From: a virus
Virus record (IMG/VR): IMGVR_UViG_3300047560_000330
Coordinates: 1-45,175 of that record
Direction: 5' to 3' (one strand)
DNA: 45,175 bases
The number at the start of each line of letters is the position of its first letter. Positions within the stretch are counted from its first letter, which is position 1. The position numbers were made by a program, and so were the translations under genes. This document shows positions 1 through 6,396 of this stretch, piece by piece. The notes beneath the pieces were generated by a model. That model made no database searches. It was not told the origin of the DNA and worked only from the letters and a program-made list of their open reading frames with translations.

Positions 1-384
1 TACTTTGAAGCAATCAGACATTTGAAAGCTCATTGTCGTGAGCTAGAAGAACAATCTTTAACTACTGAAAAGGTTGCTGACAGTGCGATTGATCGCATTG
101 AAATGCAATGGCAGATGAAGCAATTAGCTGCTCAGCTTAAGCAAGCAATGATCTATGGGACTCCCAAAGAGCTTGGCTTAGGTGCCATGTACGAAGACTT
201 CCTTATCAAGTACGATGAGATTGTTGAAGCTCAAGAAGTTGCCAGAGAAGCCAAGGCTCAAAGAGAACGGGAAATTGAATGGCAACACGAACACCGAAAG
301 GAAATAGCAATCTACAAAATCGTTTACCTGGTAGCCGTACTAGTCGGTCTACTGGAGATGATTGGGTTGTATTTAAGTCTATGA
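1..384 (+). CDS. Membrane-anchored coiled-coil-like protein, C-terminal part (partial at left edge)
   Basis: The frame is open to the left edge, so this is the 3' end of a gene. About 127 residues are visible. They are rich in Glu, Lys and Gln and look helical. The last 20 or so residues (IVYLVAVLVGLLEMIGLYL) form a membrane segment next to the C-terminus. The stop codon overlaps the next start (ATGA at 381-384), so it leads the lysis cassette. The gene that runs off the right edge (45000-45175) has a similar helical, charged style and is probably its N-terminal part. Joining the two ends directly does not keep the frame, so some sequence is missing between them. Function is unknown. A role in lysis or in the virion is a guess from position. 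Confidence 0.7.
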   Translation, partial: YFEAIRHLKAHCRELEEQSLTTEKVADSAIDRIEMQWQMKQLAAQLKQAMIYGTPKELGLGAMYEDFLIKYDEIVEAQEVAREAKAQREREIEWQHEHRKEIAIYKIVYLVAVLVGLLEMIGLYLSL

Positions 385-566
385 AAGAGTTTTGGTTTTG
401 GGTAGCAATCGTTACGATGATCATCTTCTGTTTGATGTTGTTATCGTTTGCCATTATTCACACTGACAAGCAGCTCAAACGGGTTGATGCTCTTGTTATG
501 CGTCTTGAAGAGAAGGAGAAGAAACGTAATGAGAAACCTCGTGTTGATCCTGTTGATGGTAATTAG
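381..566 (+). CDS. Small inner-membrane protein of the lysis cassette
   Basis: This is a 61-residue protein. Residues 4-24 form one hydrophobic segment, followed by a charged, probably helical tail (KQLKRVDALVMRLEEKEKK). The ATG at 381 overlaps the upstream stop, which fits translational coupling. The open frame extends further upstream to 279, but the ATGA junction makes 381 the natural start. Its 3' end overlaps the next gene, a lipoprotein, by 38 bases. A small membrane protein overlapping a lipoprotein gene is the layout of a two-component spanin, yet a clearer Rz/Rz1 pair lies downstream. It could instead be an antiholin or holin partner. Function is inferred from context only. Confidence 0.65.
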   Translation: MKEFWFWVAIVTMIIFCLMLLSFAIIHTDKQLKRVDALVMRLEEKEKKRNEKPRVDPVDGN

Positions 567-744
567 CGTAGTCGGTTGTGAAGACCGCTATCGCTACTAC
601 TGTCAAGACCCCCAGAACTTCTCTGCAAAGAGATGTCAACGACCTGACTGTTTGTTTACTCAAGACTGTCCAGACTATCTTGTTGCTCCAGTATTGGAGA
701 AGCAAGCCCAACAACCTCAGCCTGTAGCATCGGAGGCTAAATGA
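529..744 (+). CDS. Small Cys-rich lipoprotein
   Basis: This is a 71-residue protein. A short basic start is followed by a hydrophobic stretch ending in the lipobox-like VVGC (Cys about residue 16), which marks a lipoprotein processed by signal peptidase II. The mature part is rich in Cys (CEDRY, YYCQDP, RCQRPDC, QDCPDY), so disulfides in the periplasm are likely. The start at 529 is preceded by an AGAAGGAG-type ribosome site inside the previous gene. The open frame begins earlier, at 448, but that extension lacks a signal sequence of this form. The stop overlaps the next start (ATGA). It may act in lysis or as a cell-envelope exclusion lipoprotein. I cannot decide which. Confidence 0.65.
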   Translation: MRNLVLILLMVISVVGCEDRYRYYCQDPQNFSAKRCQRPDCLFTQDCPDYLVAPVLEKQAQQPQPVASEAK

Positions 745-1232
745 ATTCTTTTGAAATTAAATCTGTAGAAGAACTAGTCAAGCTCATTCAAGTTATTGTT
801 TGGGGTCTAGTTGTCTTTGTGTTGATGATGGTTCTTGGTGGCATTGTTGGCACTATGTTGTACTCAGTTACGTTTGTTGTGCAACCTATCAAGTCAATGG
901 CTCCTATTGACATGGCTTACACCAAGATGTTGAATGACATCGTGTTGATCTTAGCTAGTAGCGTTACAACTATTGTCAGTATGTTTGCTGTTAACAAAGG
1001 CATACAATCTGCTGCTGAAAAAATGGCTCCTACTTTAGGACTACCACCACCAACACCTACTCCTCCAGTAACTTCTGTTCCTAATAACAATGGGTTTAAC
1101 TGGATGGGGTATCAGAACCCTGCACTAGATGAATCCTGGGTACCACCTCCACCTCCTACTACACCACCTACTCATCTTGAGTCTGATGATGTCCGTGAAG
1201 AGATTGCTAATGCCCGTGCTGGAGAACGTTAA
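741..1232 (+). CDS. Holin-like two-span membrane protein with Pro-rich tail
   Basis: This is a 163-residue protein. It has a long hydrophobic segment at about residues 14-48 and a second at about 66-88 (DIVLILASSVTTIVSMFAV). A Pro-rich, probably cytoplasmic tail follows (PPPTPTPP, PPPPPTTPP) and ends in charged residues. It sits directly before the Rz, Rz1 and endolysin genes, and the TAATG overlap at 1232 couples it to Rz. Position and topology suggest a holin, which forms the membrane lesion that starts lysis. No holin family motif is recognisable. The Pro-rich tail is unusual for a holin, so another lysis-associated membrane protein is possible. Confidence 0.6.
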   Translation: MNSFEIKSVEELVKLIQVIVWGLVVFVLMMVLGGIVGTMLYSVTFVVQPIKSMAPIDMAYTKMLNDIVLILASSVTTIVSMFAVNKGIQSAAEKMAPTLGLPPPTPTPPVTSVPNNNGFNWMGYQNPALDESWVPPPPPTTPPTHLESDDVREEIANARAGER

Positions 1233-1654
1233 TGCCAAACCTACCAAACCCTTGGGTTATTTTGGGGGCTATAGCTGTCGCTTTCAGTGTGTACCTGTAC
1301 GGGCACCATGCTGGCTATGCCAAAAAGGAACAGGAGGATCAATTACTGATCGCCAAAAAGAACTCCGAAATGAACAAGTTAAAGGATGAACAAGATGCTA
1401 AAGATGCCAACACTAAACAAGAGTTTGAAACTAAGTTGTCTGGGATTCTGTCTTCTCGCCCAAGGCTGTACATCCCCATCACCTCCAAAGGTGGATGTTC
1501 CACCTCTACCTCCAACAATGATCAAGCGAGAGCCGAACTTGACGGACAGACTGTTGAAGACCTTATCAAGCTCGTCGCTGAAGGAGACAGAGCAATCATC
1601 GACCTCAACTCCTGTATCGACAGGTACGAAGCAATAAGGAGCACACTGCAATGA
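1232..1654 (+). CDS. Rz: Rz-like inner-membrane spanin subunit
   Basis: This is a 140-residue protein. Its N-terminal signal-anchor (about residues 8-24, WVILGAIAVAFSVYLYGHHAG) is followed by a long charged periplasmic helix region (KKEQEDQLLIAKKNSEMNKLKDEQ). This is the usual form of the lambda Rz i-spanin, which spans the periplasm with its outer-membrane partner Rz1 and fuses the two membranes in the last step of lysis. The partner is encoded inside it in the +1 frame (1395-1637), a classic nested arrangement. It starts on the TAATG overlap with the holin-like gene and ends on an ATGA overlap with the endolysin. Confidence 0.82.
   Translation: MPNLPNPWVILGAIAVAFSVYLYGHHAGYAKKEQEDQLLIAKKNSEMNKLKDEQDAKDANTKQEFETKLSGILSSRPRLYIPITSKGGCSTSTSNNDQARAELDGQTVEDLIKLVAEGDRAIIDLNSCIDRYEAIRSTLQ
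1395..1637 (+). CDS. Rz1: Rz1-like outer-membrane lipoprotein spanin, nested in Rz
   Basis: This is an 80-residue protein lying entirely within Rz in another frame. It has a signal peptide (KLSCLGFCLLAQGC) ending in a lipobox, with the lipid-anchored Cys at about residue 25. A short Pro-rich mature part follows (SPSPPKVDVPPLPP), as is typical of Rz1 o-spanins. The ATG at 1395 has AAGGA eight bases upstream. In-frame ATGs at 1386 and 1404 are alternatives. It would pair with Rz across the periplasm to disrupt the outer membrane. The lipobox, Pro content and nesting together make the call firm. Confidence 0.83.
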   Translation: MLKMPTLNKSLKLSCLGFCLLAQGCTSPSPPKVDVPPLPPTMIKREPNLTDRLLKTLSSSSLKETEQSSTSTPVSTGTKQ

Positions 1655-2259
1655 TTACTGCTGCACAACTATTAAAGCTACACATTGGTCCTCAATGGGT
1701 AGATGCTTTGAATGAAACGTTTAATCGTTTTGGTATCAACACACCTCGTCAACAAGCTGCCTTCATAGGTCAGTGTGGACATGAGTGTGGTAACTTTCGT
1801 ATCCTTGAAGAAAACTTAAACTACAAGGCTGCTACGCTTATGAAGCTGTGGCCTAAACGTTTCCCTAGCTTAGAAGTAGCCAATCAATACGCAGGTAACG
1901 CTCGTAAGATTGCCAACAACGTTTACGCAAATCGTATGGGAAACAGAGATGAAGCATCGGGTGACGGTTATCGTTTTCGTGGCAGGGGTTGCATTCAGCT
2001 TACTGGTCACGCCAATTACTACCATGCTGGTCAAGCTCTTGGGGTGGACTTTGTAATGGAACCAGACCTAGTAGCTACACCTAAGTATGCTGCTTTGACT
2101 GCTGGTTGGTTCTGGTCAACACATGGTTGCAATGACTTGGCTGAAGCAGGCAACTGGATCAACCTTACCAAAAAAATTAATGGTGGGACTATCGGTCTTG
2201 ATGACCGAGTAGCCCACACTAATCAAGCATTAGAAGTCTGTTCCTCTTGCTTAGCTTGA
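1651..2259 (+). CDS. Endolysin, glycoside hydrolase family 19 (chitinase-like muramidase)
   Basis: This is a 202-residue enzyme of the GH19 fold, used by many phages to cut peptidoglycan glycan chains. The core motif GQCGHECGNFRILEENLNY (about residues 34-52) carries the expected catalytic acid. GYRFRGRGCIQLTGHANY (about residues 106-123) is the conserved substrate-groove segment. There is no signal peptide, so it depends on a holin for export. It starts on the ATGA overlap with Rz and ends the rightward cassette. Its tail overlaps the opposing gene by 37 bases (2223-2259), and a 12-base palindrome begins at the base after its stop. Confidence 0.9.
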   Translation: MITAAQLLKLHIGPQWVDALNETFNRFGINTPRQQAAFIGQCGHECGNFRILEENLNYKAATLMKLWPKRFPSLEVANQYAGNARKIANNVYANRMGNRDEASGDGYRFRGRGCIQLTGHANYYHAGQALGVDFVMEPDLVATPKYAALTAGWFWSTHGCNDLAEAGNWINLTKKINGGTIGLDDRVAHTNQALEVCSSCLA

Positions 2260-2744
2260 GTTACTAGTAACGTTTCCTTCCTTACGATGGGCCTCATGCG
2301 CTTAGCGCGGTACTCCTTTGTTACCAGGTCCATCGCTTTTTCCATATCGTTTACTGTAGTGTTGTTAAGCTGTTCGTCGTGAATTTCCATTACAAGGTTC
2401 ATGGCTACTAGCTCATCTGCTTTAAGAATAAATCTCTTACTCTTATACCCACGTACACCTACGGCATGTAAAGCATCTAAGCCTGCTTTGATCTCATCAC
2501 TCCAGTCCTGTCCTAACTCAGGACGTAACATGATGTAAGCCTCACACATATTGAATGCACCTATAAGGACATCTATATCCTCCATAGTTGCATCTCCCCT
2601 ACGCAAAGCGTCCATAGCTGCATGGTTCTTAATGCGTAATGTTGTGCTGTACTCAACCGTCTTAAATGGTTGGAGTCCTTTTAGAACCCAACTGACTGCA
2701 TCCAATCGGACACCTTTTGGTTTGTACTTGCTTTTCTTTTTCAT
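2223..2744 (-). CDS. Hypothetical protein, last gene of the leftward block
   Basis: This is a 173-residue soluble protein of unknown family. It begins with a very basic stretch (MKKKSKYKPKG) and continues as a mixed helical protein with no signal peptide or membrane span. I chose the ATG at 2744 because it overlaps the stop of a 43-residue gene (ATGA) and has GGAAAG upstream. An in-frame ATG at 2762 would extend it by six residues. Its end overlaps the endolysin gene on the other strand by 37 bases. It is the last gene of the leftward transcript. I see no terminator between the two convergent blocks. Confidence 0.7.
   Translation of the reverse strand: MKKKSKYKPKGVRLDAVSWVLKGLQPFKTVEYSTTLRIKNHAAMDALRRGDATMEDIDVLIGAFNMCEAYIMLRPELGQDWSDEIKAGLDALHAVGVRGYKSKRFILKADELVAMNLVMEIHDEQLNNTTVNDMEKAMDLVTKEYRAKRMRPIVRKETLLVTQAKQEEQTSNA
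2260..2271. repeat. 12-base palindrome GTTACTAGTAAC, copy 1
   Basis: An exact copy of the dispersed palindrome, directly after the endolysin stop codon and inside the C-terminal codons (Leu-Leu-Val-Thr) of the opposing gene. It sits at the meeting point of the two convergent gene blocks. Confidence 0.9.
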
Positions 2745-2872
2745 TCTTTCCACCCTGCCCATGCAAAAAGTGCTTGGTACATATACGCTTCCCAGAATTC
2801 TTTATTTGATTCTGCCTTGCTTATAAGACCAAAACAAATTTCAGCAACTCTTAAATGATCTTGTTTACTCAT
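2741..2872 (-). CDS. 43-residue hypothetical protein
   Basis: A short frame encoding a 43-residue Trp- and aromatic-rich protein (start MSKQDHLRVAEICFGL, end FAWAGWKE). Support comes from its junctions. Its ATG overlaps the stop of the gene before it, and its stop overlaps the start of the gene after it, both as ATGA. This is the pattern across the whole leftward block. The function is unknown. Confidence 0.62.
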   Translation of the reverse strand: MSKQDHLRVAEICFGLISKAESNKEFWEAYMYQALFAWAGWKE

Positions 2873-3126
2873 GCTTCACCTCTTGCTCGGATTGCTTTGG
2901 CAATTTCTTTAGGATGTCCCATCCACGGCTCTTCAACCAACTTTGCACACGCCTCACGCTCTGCTTTAACAGCTTCATCAATACGCTTCAGCCATAGTTG
3001 AGCGTGTTTATTGCTGTAATCGTTTCTCACCAGTTTGGCAAAGACTTCAATCCGTGTATCAAACTTTGCGCTGTGTTCGTCATAGCCAGCCTGTCTAGCC
3101 ATCTCAATGATTTCATCTTGTGTCAT
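2869..3126 (-). CDS. Small hypothetical phage protein
   Basis: This is an 85-residue, charged, probably helical protein (MTQDEIIEMARQAGYDE at the start, DEAVKAEREACAKLVEE in the middle). Proteins with this EIxxMARQAG opening and EREACAK segment are common as unnamed genes in phages of Proteobacteria. No catalytic motif is visible. It is coupled to both neighbours by four-base overlaps. Confidence 0.68.
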   Translation of the reverse strand: MTQDEIIEMARQAGYDEHSAKFDTRIEVFAKLVRNDYSNKHAQLWLKRIDEAVKAEREACAKLVEEPWMGHPKEIAKAIRARGEA

Positions 3127-3473
3127 TTGTTTCTCGCTTCATCTTCTAACATTCTTTTTTCCATAAGAACTGCGTCAAACGTTTCTTGATCAAGGACATT
3201 CTTACAAGCTCTGTACCAACGTGAATCATCTACAACTCTGTTTAGTCGTTTGATCTCGTTGTTTATCTTGCTAACTTGAGCTGCTGCCTGTTGGTATTCT
3301 CTTTGACCAATGTTCTCTAGCACAAGTGTTGATCGGTAAGCCTGTAGTTGAACTAAGGCTTCTTCGTGAGGCATAGTCAGAACAACTGTCCACCAGTCTT
3401 TGCTTCCAACTTCTGACGCATTCATCTTACGATAAGGTACAGACAGTCCTATGGGTTTTCTTTCGGTGTACAT
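3123..3473 (-). CDS. Hypothetical protein with helical middle
   Basis: A protein of about 116 residues with an uncertain start. The open frame runs back to 3536, but that extension lies deep inside the upstream gene. I place the start at the ATG at 3473 (MYTERKPIGLSVPYRK), which overlaps that gene by 25 bases. A later ATG at 3425 (MNASEVGSKDWW) is an alternative, and neither has a strong ribosome site. The middle (QREYQQAAAQVSKINNEIK) looks like a coiled coil. The function is unknown. Confidence 0.55.
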   Translation of the reverse strand: MYTERKPIGLSVPYRKMNASEVGSKDWWTVVLTMPHEEALVQLQAYRSTLVLENIGQREYQQAAAQVSKINNEIKRLNRVVDDSRWYRACKNVLDQETFDAVLMEKRMLEDEARNK

Positions 3474-3646
3474 GTGTGTGTTCCAGAGTAAACATCCATA
3501 GGGTCTAGCCACAAGTTCTTGCCACAACGTCTGCAAGTTGTTTGGTATACCTCTGGTTTCTTCTTAAAGATGTTGTCGTAGTTAAAGCTAAATTGCTCGT
3601 GGTTAGTGGGACGTTGCTTGTCACCCTTGCCTGCTTCTCTGCTCAT
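3449..3646 (-). CDS. Small putative zinc-binding protein
   Basis: This is a 65-residue basic protein. Its C-terminal half holds CRRCGKNLW followed 12 residues later by THTC, a Cys/His set that could bind one zinc ion. The N-terminus (MSREAGKGDKQRPTN) resembles small phage proteins with the same opening. The ATG at 3646 has AAAGGA upstream and overlaps the previous stop (ATGA). It could be a small nucleic-acid-binding or regulatory protein, but that is inference from the metal-site pattern. Confidence 0.62.
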   Translation of the reverse strand: MSREAGKGDKQRPTNHEQFSFNYDNIFKKKPEVYQTTCRRCGKNLWLDPMDVYSGTHTCTPKENP

Positions 3647-4065
3647 GGTAGTTCCTTTGGTTTGATAGTGGGGATGTTAGGACTGTTCTTCAATGCTGTC
3701 CCGTAGTTTTTATTTTGCTTACGCTTCTTAGCAACAATGCTAGTCATCAACTGAGAGCGTGTAGGTCTGTGCATGTGTGCTGGTCTGTGGGTGACCATCA
3801 ACTCTTTAGGATCAATGCTTGGGTCCTTGTCCTTAGACAGTCCAAACATAGTCCCGTGTGACGGATCATCTTTACGTCTGTTGTCCAGGTACTTAGCTAC
3901 GTTACGTCCAGACTCCTGCTGCATACTAGTAGTCCTGATACTAGTAACAAACTGAGGCATGTACGTCTTCACGTAGTCAGGATGAAACGCATTGATGACT
4001 GGCTTAAATTCTTTAGGGTTCAAAACAAAACATCCTTTCTTGGGATCGTAGATTGACAGGCTCAT
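3643..4065 (-). CDS. Hypothetical protein
   Basis: This is a 140-residue basic protein with no family I recognise. The first part (MSLSIYDPKKGCFVLNPKEF) looks folded. The second half is rich in Lys, Arg, His and Pro and looks disordered (THRPAHMHRPTRSQL, AKKRKQNKNYG). That fits a nucleic-acid or protein binder. It is coupled at both ends by ATGA overlaps. Confidence 0.62.
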   Translation of the reverse strand: MSLSIYDPKKGCFVLNPKEFKPVINAFHPDYVKTYMPQFVTSIRTTSMQQESGRNVAKYLDNRRKDDPSHGTMFGLSKDKDPSIDPKELMVTHRPAHMHRPTRSQLMTSIVAKKRKQNKNYGTALKNSPNIPTIKPKELP

Positions 4066-4250
4066 TGGGTGAGCTCGCTGTTAAATTTCTTGTAACCTGC
4101 AACCATATCCTCTCGCAGCTTTGCATCTGACAAGATTTTATGGATGATGTACTTGTGCATGTGAGCATCTTCTTTGTACTTGAGAGCAGCTATTGTGGCT
4201 ACACTGCCCCAAACAATTAAGAACACTTCTCCAAAAGACATTTCAATCAT
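4062..4250 (-). CDS. Small single-span membrane protein
   Basis: This is a 62-residue protein. Its N-terminal hydrophobic helix (residues 8-22, VFLIVWGSVATIAAL) is followed by a charged cytoplasmic-type tail. The ATG at 4250 has GGAG nine bases upstream. The next in-frame ATG at 4241 lies too far from it. It is probably an early membrane protein, with unknown function. Confidence 0.6.
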   Translation of the reverse strand: MIEMSFGEVFLIVWGSVATIAALKYKEDAHMHKYIIHKILSDAKLREDMVAGYKKFNSELTQ

Positions 4251-4461
4251 CGCTGGCTACTCCTTTAGCAATGTAAGCTGTCAAACGTTTGATGCGGTCC
4301 TGATGGTAATCAACCATACGCTTGGAGTAATCCAGGGCTGTAAGCATCTGTAGGTGTTGACGTTTAGCTTCGTCTAGCTCACGCATAGCAAGCTCCTCTG
4401 CACTTGGGGTACGTGTGAGGTGTACCCACAACTCTTTAATGATATTAGTAACACTGTTCAT
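4243..4461 (-). CDS. Small helical hypothetical protein
   Basis: This is a 72-residue charged protein, probably one long helix pair (EELAMRELDEAKRQHLQML). The start at 4461 overlaps the previous stop and has AAGGAG upstream, a strong ribosome site. No family is recognised. Confidence 0.62.
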   Translation of the reverse strand: MNSVTNIIKELWVHLTRTPSAEELAMRELDEAKRQHLQMLTALDYSKRMVDYHQDRIKRLTAYIAKGVASDD

Positions 4462-4736
4462 CGTTCAACTCCTTCTAATCTATCTGCAACAAGTTTGGCG
4501 TAGCCTGCAATGTCCACCCAGTTATCGACGTAGTTCTCATCACCAACTGCAATGCGTGCAAGTTTGTGGCAAATCATATCGAGTGCTACTCCCATGTCTG
4601 GAGGTAACCCTTTACATTTTTCAAAAGACATATTGTCATAGAGTGCAGTCTCAAGGTCTTGCGTAGCTTTTGATACGTCTATAAACTTCCCATAGCGTGA
4701 TCCACGCTCGTTTAGAACTGTGTCTACATCACTCAT
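4458..4736 (-). CDS. DUF6378-like phage protein
   Basis: This is a 92-residue protein. It opens with a (V)LNERGSRYGKF segment and ends in NWVDIAGYAKLVADRL. Both are hallmarks of a small phage family I know as DUF6378, with an ALDMICHKLARI helix between them. Members often sit near nucleotide-metabolism genes. Here it follows the MazG-like gene directly. The biochemical role is not established. Family naming is from memory. Confidence 0.7.
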   Translation of the reverse strand: MSDVDTVLNERGSRYGKFIDVSKATQDLETALYDNMSFEKCKGLPPDMGVALDMICHKLARIAVGDENYVDNWVDIAGYAKLVADRLEGVER

Positions 4737-5041
4737 TCTTGCTCCTTAATAAACGTTCCCTCTGGTGTAAGGTACCCCTTACGAAATTGAATCTCTGTAT
4801 AAGCTCCTTGCAAACAGTTAACAAGGTTGATGTCCAAGATAGCGCACACCATAATCAACGTTACAACAACGTCACCAACAGCATCCTTGGTTGCTTCCAA
4901 GTCTTTACGATTGATAGCGTCCAGCAACTCTGTTACTTCCTCAAGCGTCTTGATAGCCTGAGAGATAGCTTTACCGTTCTTTACGATACCTCTTGCTTCA
5001 CCCCAACGCAATACATCCATCTCTACCTCTGCATAACTCAT
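4733..5041 (-). CDS. MazG-like nucleotide pyrophosphohydrolase
   Basis: This is a 102-residue all-helical protein. Its EEVTELLDA (about residues 34-42) and DAVGDVVVTL (about residues 53-62) match the paired acidic metal sites (ExxE and ExxD type) of the MazG/dUTPase-like NTP pyrophosphatases. Such enzymes hydrolyse NTPs or dNTPs to monophosphates and may adjust nucleotide pools or alarmone signalling during infection. It lies in the leftward block, coupled to a micro-protein upstream and to the DUF6378-like gene downstream. Substrate cannot be read from the sequence. Confidence 0.75.
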   Translation of the reverse strand: MSYAEVEMDVLRWGEARGIVKNGKAISQAIKTLEEVTELLDAINRKDLEATKDAVGDVVVTLIMVCAILDINLVNCLQGAYTEIQFRKGYLTPEGTFIKEQE

Positions 5042-5124
5042 TTCAAATACTCCAGTACGTTAATGATTGTGTCGATTGTTGACGACACTGTTAGAACAAT
5101 AAGAACAATGTGATCGTTAGTCAT
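5038..5124 (-). CDS. 28-residue membrane micro-protein
   Basis: A short frame encoding 28 residues that are almost entirely hydrophobic after a four-residue opening (HIVLIVLTVSSTIDTIINVL). Its ATG overlaps the end of the upstream gene, and its stop overlaps the MazG-like start as ATGA. This explains an otherwise empty gap. It would be a single-span inner-membrane peptide. There is no homology evidence. Confidence 0.45.
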   Translation of the reverse strand: MTNDHIVLIVLTVSSTIDTIINVLEYLK

Positions 5125-5353
5125 CTTGTTCTTCCCTCAATGCTTCAATGTGTTTAAGCTTAGCCTGCTCTACATCTCCTTCGATGTATAACCAACGCTC
5201 TTGTTCACGCGCTGTCATGTTGAGAGGCATACGCTTCGCTTCCTTTACCCAGACTGACATGCTGTTCTGTGTGTCCTGCCCAAAGGGTAGTCTAGAGACA
5301 CGACTAGCAATCTCATCCAGGGCATCATTCCATCCTTGGTCATAGGGTCCCAT
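5117..5353 (-). CDS. Small hypothetical phage protein
   Basis: This is a 78-residue charged protein (MGPYDQGWNDALDEIASRV at the start). The GWNDALDEIA opening is common among small unnamed phage proteins. The ATG at 5353 has AAGGAG five bases upstream. A GTG six bases earlier would overlap that site and is less likely. Confidence 0.62.
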   Translation of the reverse strand: MGPYDQGWNDALDEIASRVSRLPFGQDTQNSMSVWVKEAKRMPLNMTAREQERWLYIEGDVEQAKLKHIEALREEQDD

Positions 5354-5368
5354 AGTCACTCCTTGTTA

Positions 5369-5581
5369 TTAGGAACTTGAACTAGCTAACAAACCTTTTG
5401 ACTTCCACTTTTTGTGGTCTTGACTACCAGGACGTAATGGTTGGATGTAATCACCATCTCCTGTTCTGTACACTCCACGCAAGAACATGTTGTCATTAGG
5501 CACGGAGCCTACTTCAAAAGATACTTTGGTTTTCTCCTTGATCTCTTTAAAGTACTCCAGTGTGGCCTTGTCTTTCTTCAT
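5369..5581 (-). CDS. Hypothetical protein
   Basis: This is a 70-residue protein. A helical N-terminus (KATLEYFKEIKEKTKVSF) precedes a short beta-rich part with RGVYRTGDGDYIQPL and a Ser-rich end. I start it at 5581, where ATGA overlaps the previous stop with GGAGGAG upstream. An ATG 72 bases earlier lies inside that gene. No family is recognised. Confidence 0.6.
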   Translation of the reverse strand: MKKDKATLEYFKEIKEKTKVSFEVGSVPNDNMFLRGVYRTGDGDYIQPLRPGSQDHKKWKSKGLLASSSS

Positions 5582-5808
5582 CGTGCTCCTCCTCGGTATG
5601 CTTCCATAGCATCCATGATCATGTGTGAGTCTACGATTAGCCCGTGAGGGCATTTGTCTAGCTCGTAGTTAATCCACTCTGCAACATAGGCTGCTAAGCC
5701 TTCTATTGTTTGTGTTGGGTCTGACATAACTTGTTGTTCCTTCCATCGTTGCTGCATCTCATTGATCAGCTTTTGGTTTTCCTGTTGTGCTTGTGCTGAG
5801 ATTTTCAT
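5578..5808 (-). CDS. Hypothetical protein
   Basis: This is a 76-residue protein with a Gln-rich helical first half (AQAQQENQKLINEMQQRW). The second half is amphipathic (GLAAYVAEWINYEL). It is coupled to the resolvase gene upstream by an ATGA overlap. The function is unknown. Confidence 0.62.
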   Translation of the reverse strand: MKISAQAQQENQKLINEMQQRWKEQQVMSDPTQTIEGLAAYVAEWINYELDKCPHGLIVDSHMIMDAMEAYRGGAR

Positions 5809-6209
5809 TTGAGGTGTCTCTTAATGAATTCAAACCAGTGATCCTTGTCTGCAAAAACGCAGGCATCTAGGTTGTTCTTAGCTGCCCAGTCTAAGTACGT
5901 TGTCTTGCTCTTCTTAGAGAGTCCCTGGTTGCGTTGCAACACATACAGAATTTTTATGTCTGGGTGTTGTTGGCTAATTAGTACAGCTTTCTTCCTGTCA
6001 GCTCCTGTCCACAGTCCCTTGGTTTCAATGTACACGTTATTAGTAACAGTGAAGTCTGGTGTGTATGTGTGGTTGCTTGCAGGGATTACGTACTTAATCT
6101 TGCTTGCTTCGTAGGGTAAGTTCCAGCCTTGTGCTTCGCACTCTGCTTGAAACCTTGTCTCCAGTCCACTGCGGTAGCCTGAAGGGTTGTGTCGTTTAGG
6201 TCTTGGCAT
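5805..6209 (-). CDS. T7 endonuclease I-like Holliday junction resolvase
   Basis: This is a 134-residue nuclease. Its YRSGLETRF segment (about residues 12-20), TPDFTV (about residues 51-56) and YIETKGLW (about residues 61-68) supply the Glu, Asp and Glu-x-Lys residues of the PD-(D/E)xK site. The spacing is that of T7 gp3. GADRKKAVLISQQHPDI continues the family pattern. T7 gp3 cuts branched DNA, resolves junctions before packaging and helps degrade host DNA. It lies downstream of the exonuclease in the same transcript, as in T7-type phages. Confidence 0.85.
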   Translation of the reverse strand: MPRPKRHNPSGYRSGLETRFQAECEAQGWNLPYEASKIKYVIPASNHTYTPDFTVTNNVYIETKGLWTGADRKKAVLISQQHPDIKILYVLQRNQGLSKKSKTTYLDWAAKNNLDACVFADKDHWFEFIKRHLK

Positions 6210-6396
6210 TACGTTCCTCTCGTACCATCATCCAAAGGTCTGCCCACCTAAAACAATTCTCTATAAGTTCTCTAGGAGTAATTATTCCCTCATCTATAGC
6301 TTTAACCATAGAAGGCATAACAGCGTACTCACCTAGCATAGCTATTGACACATACTCTTTCATAGTCATGTGCTGCATGTTTGGGTCTTTGGTCAT
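6196..6396 (-). CDS. Small hypothetical protein between exonuclease and resolvase
   Basis: This is a 66-residue, probably helical protein (PSMVKAIDEGIITPRELIE, FRWADLWMMVREERN). It overlaps the exonuclease end by four bases and the resolvase start by 14 bases. No motif is recognised. Confidence 0.6.
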   Translation of the reverse strand: MTKDPNMQHMTMKEYVSIAMLGEYAVMPSMVKAIDEGIITPRELIENCFRWADLWMMVREERNAKT

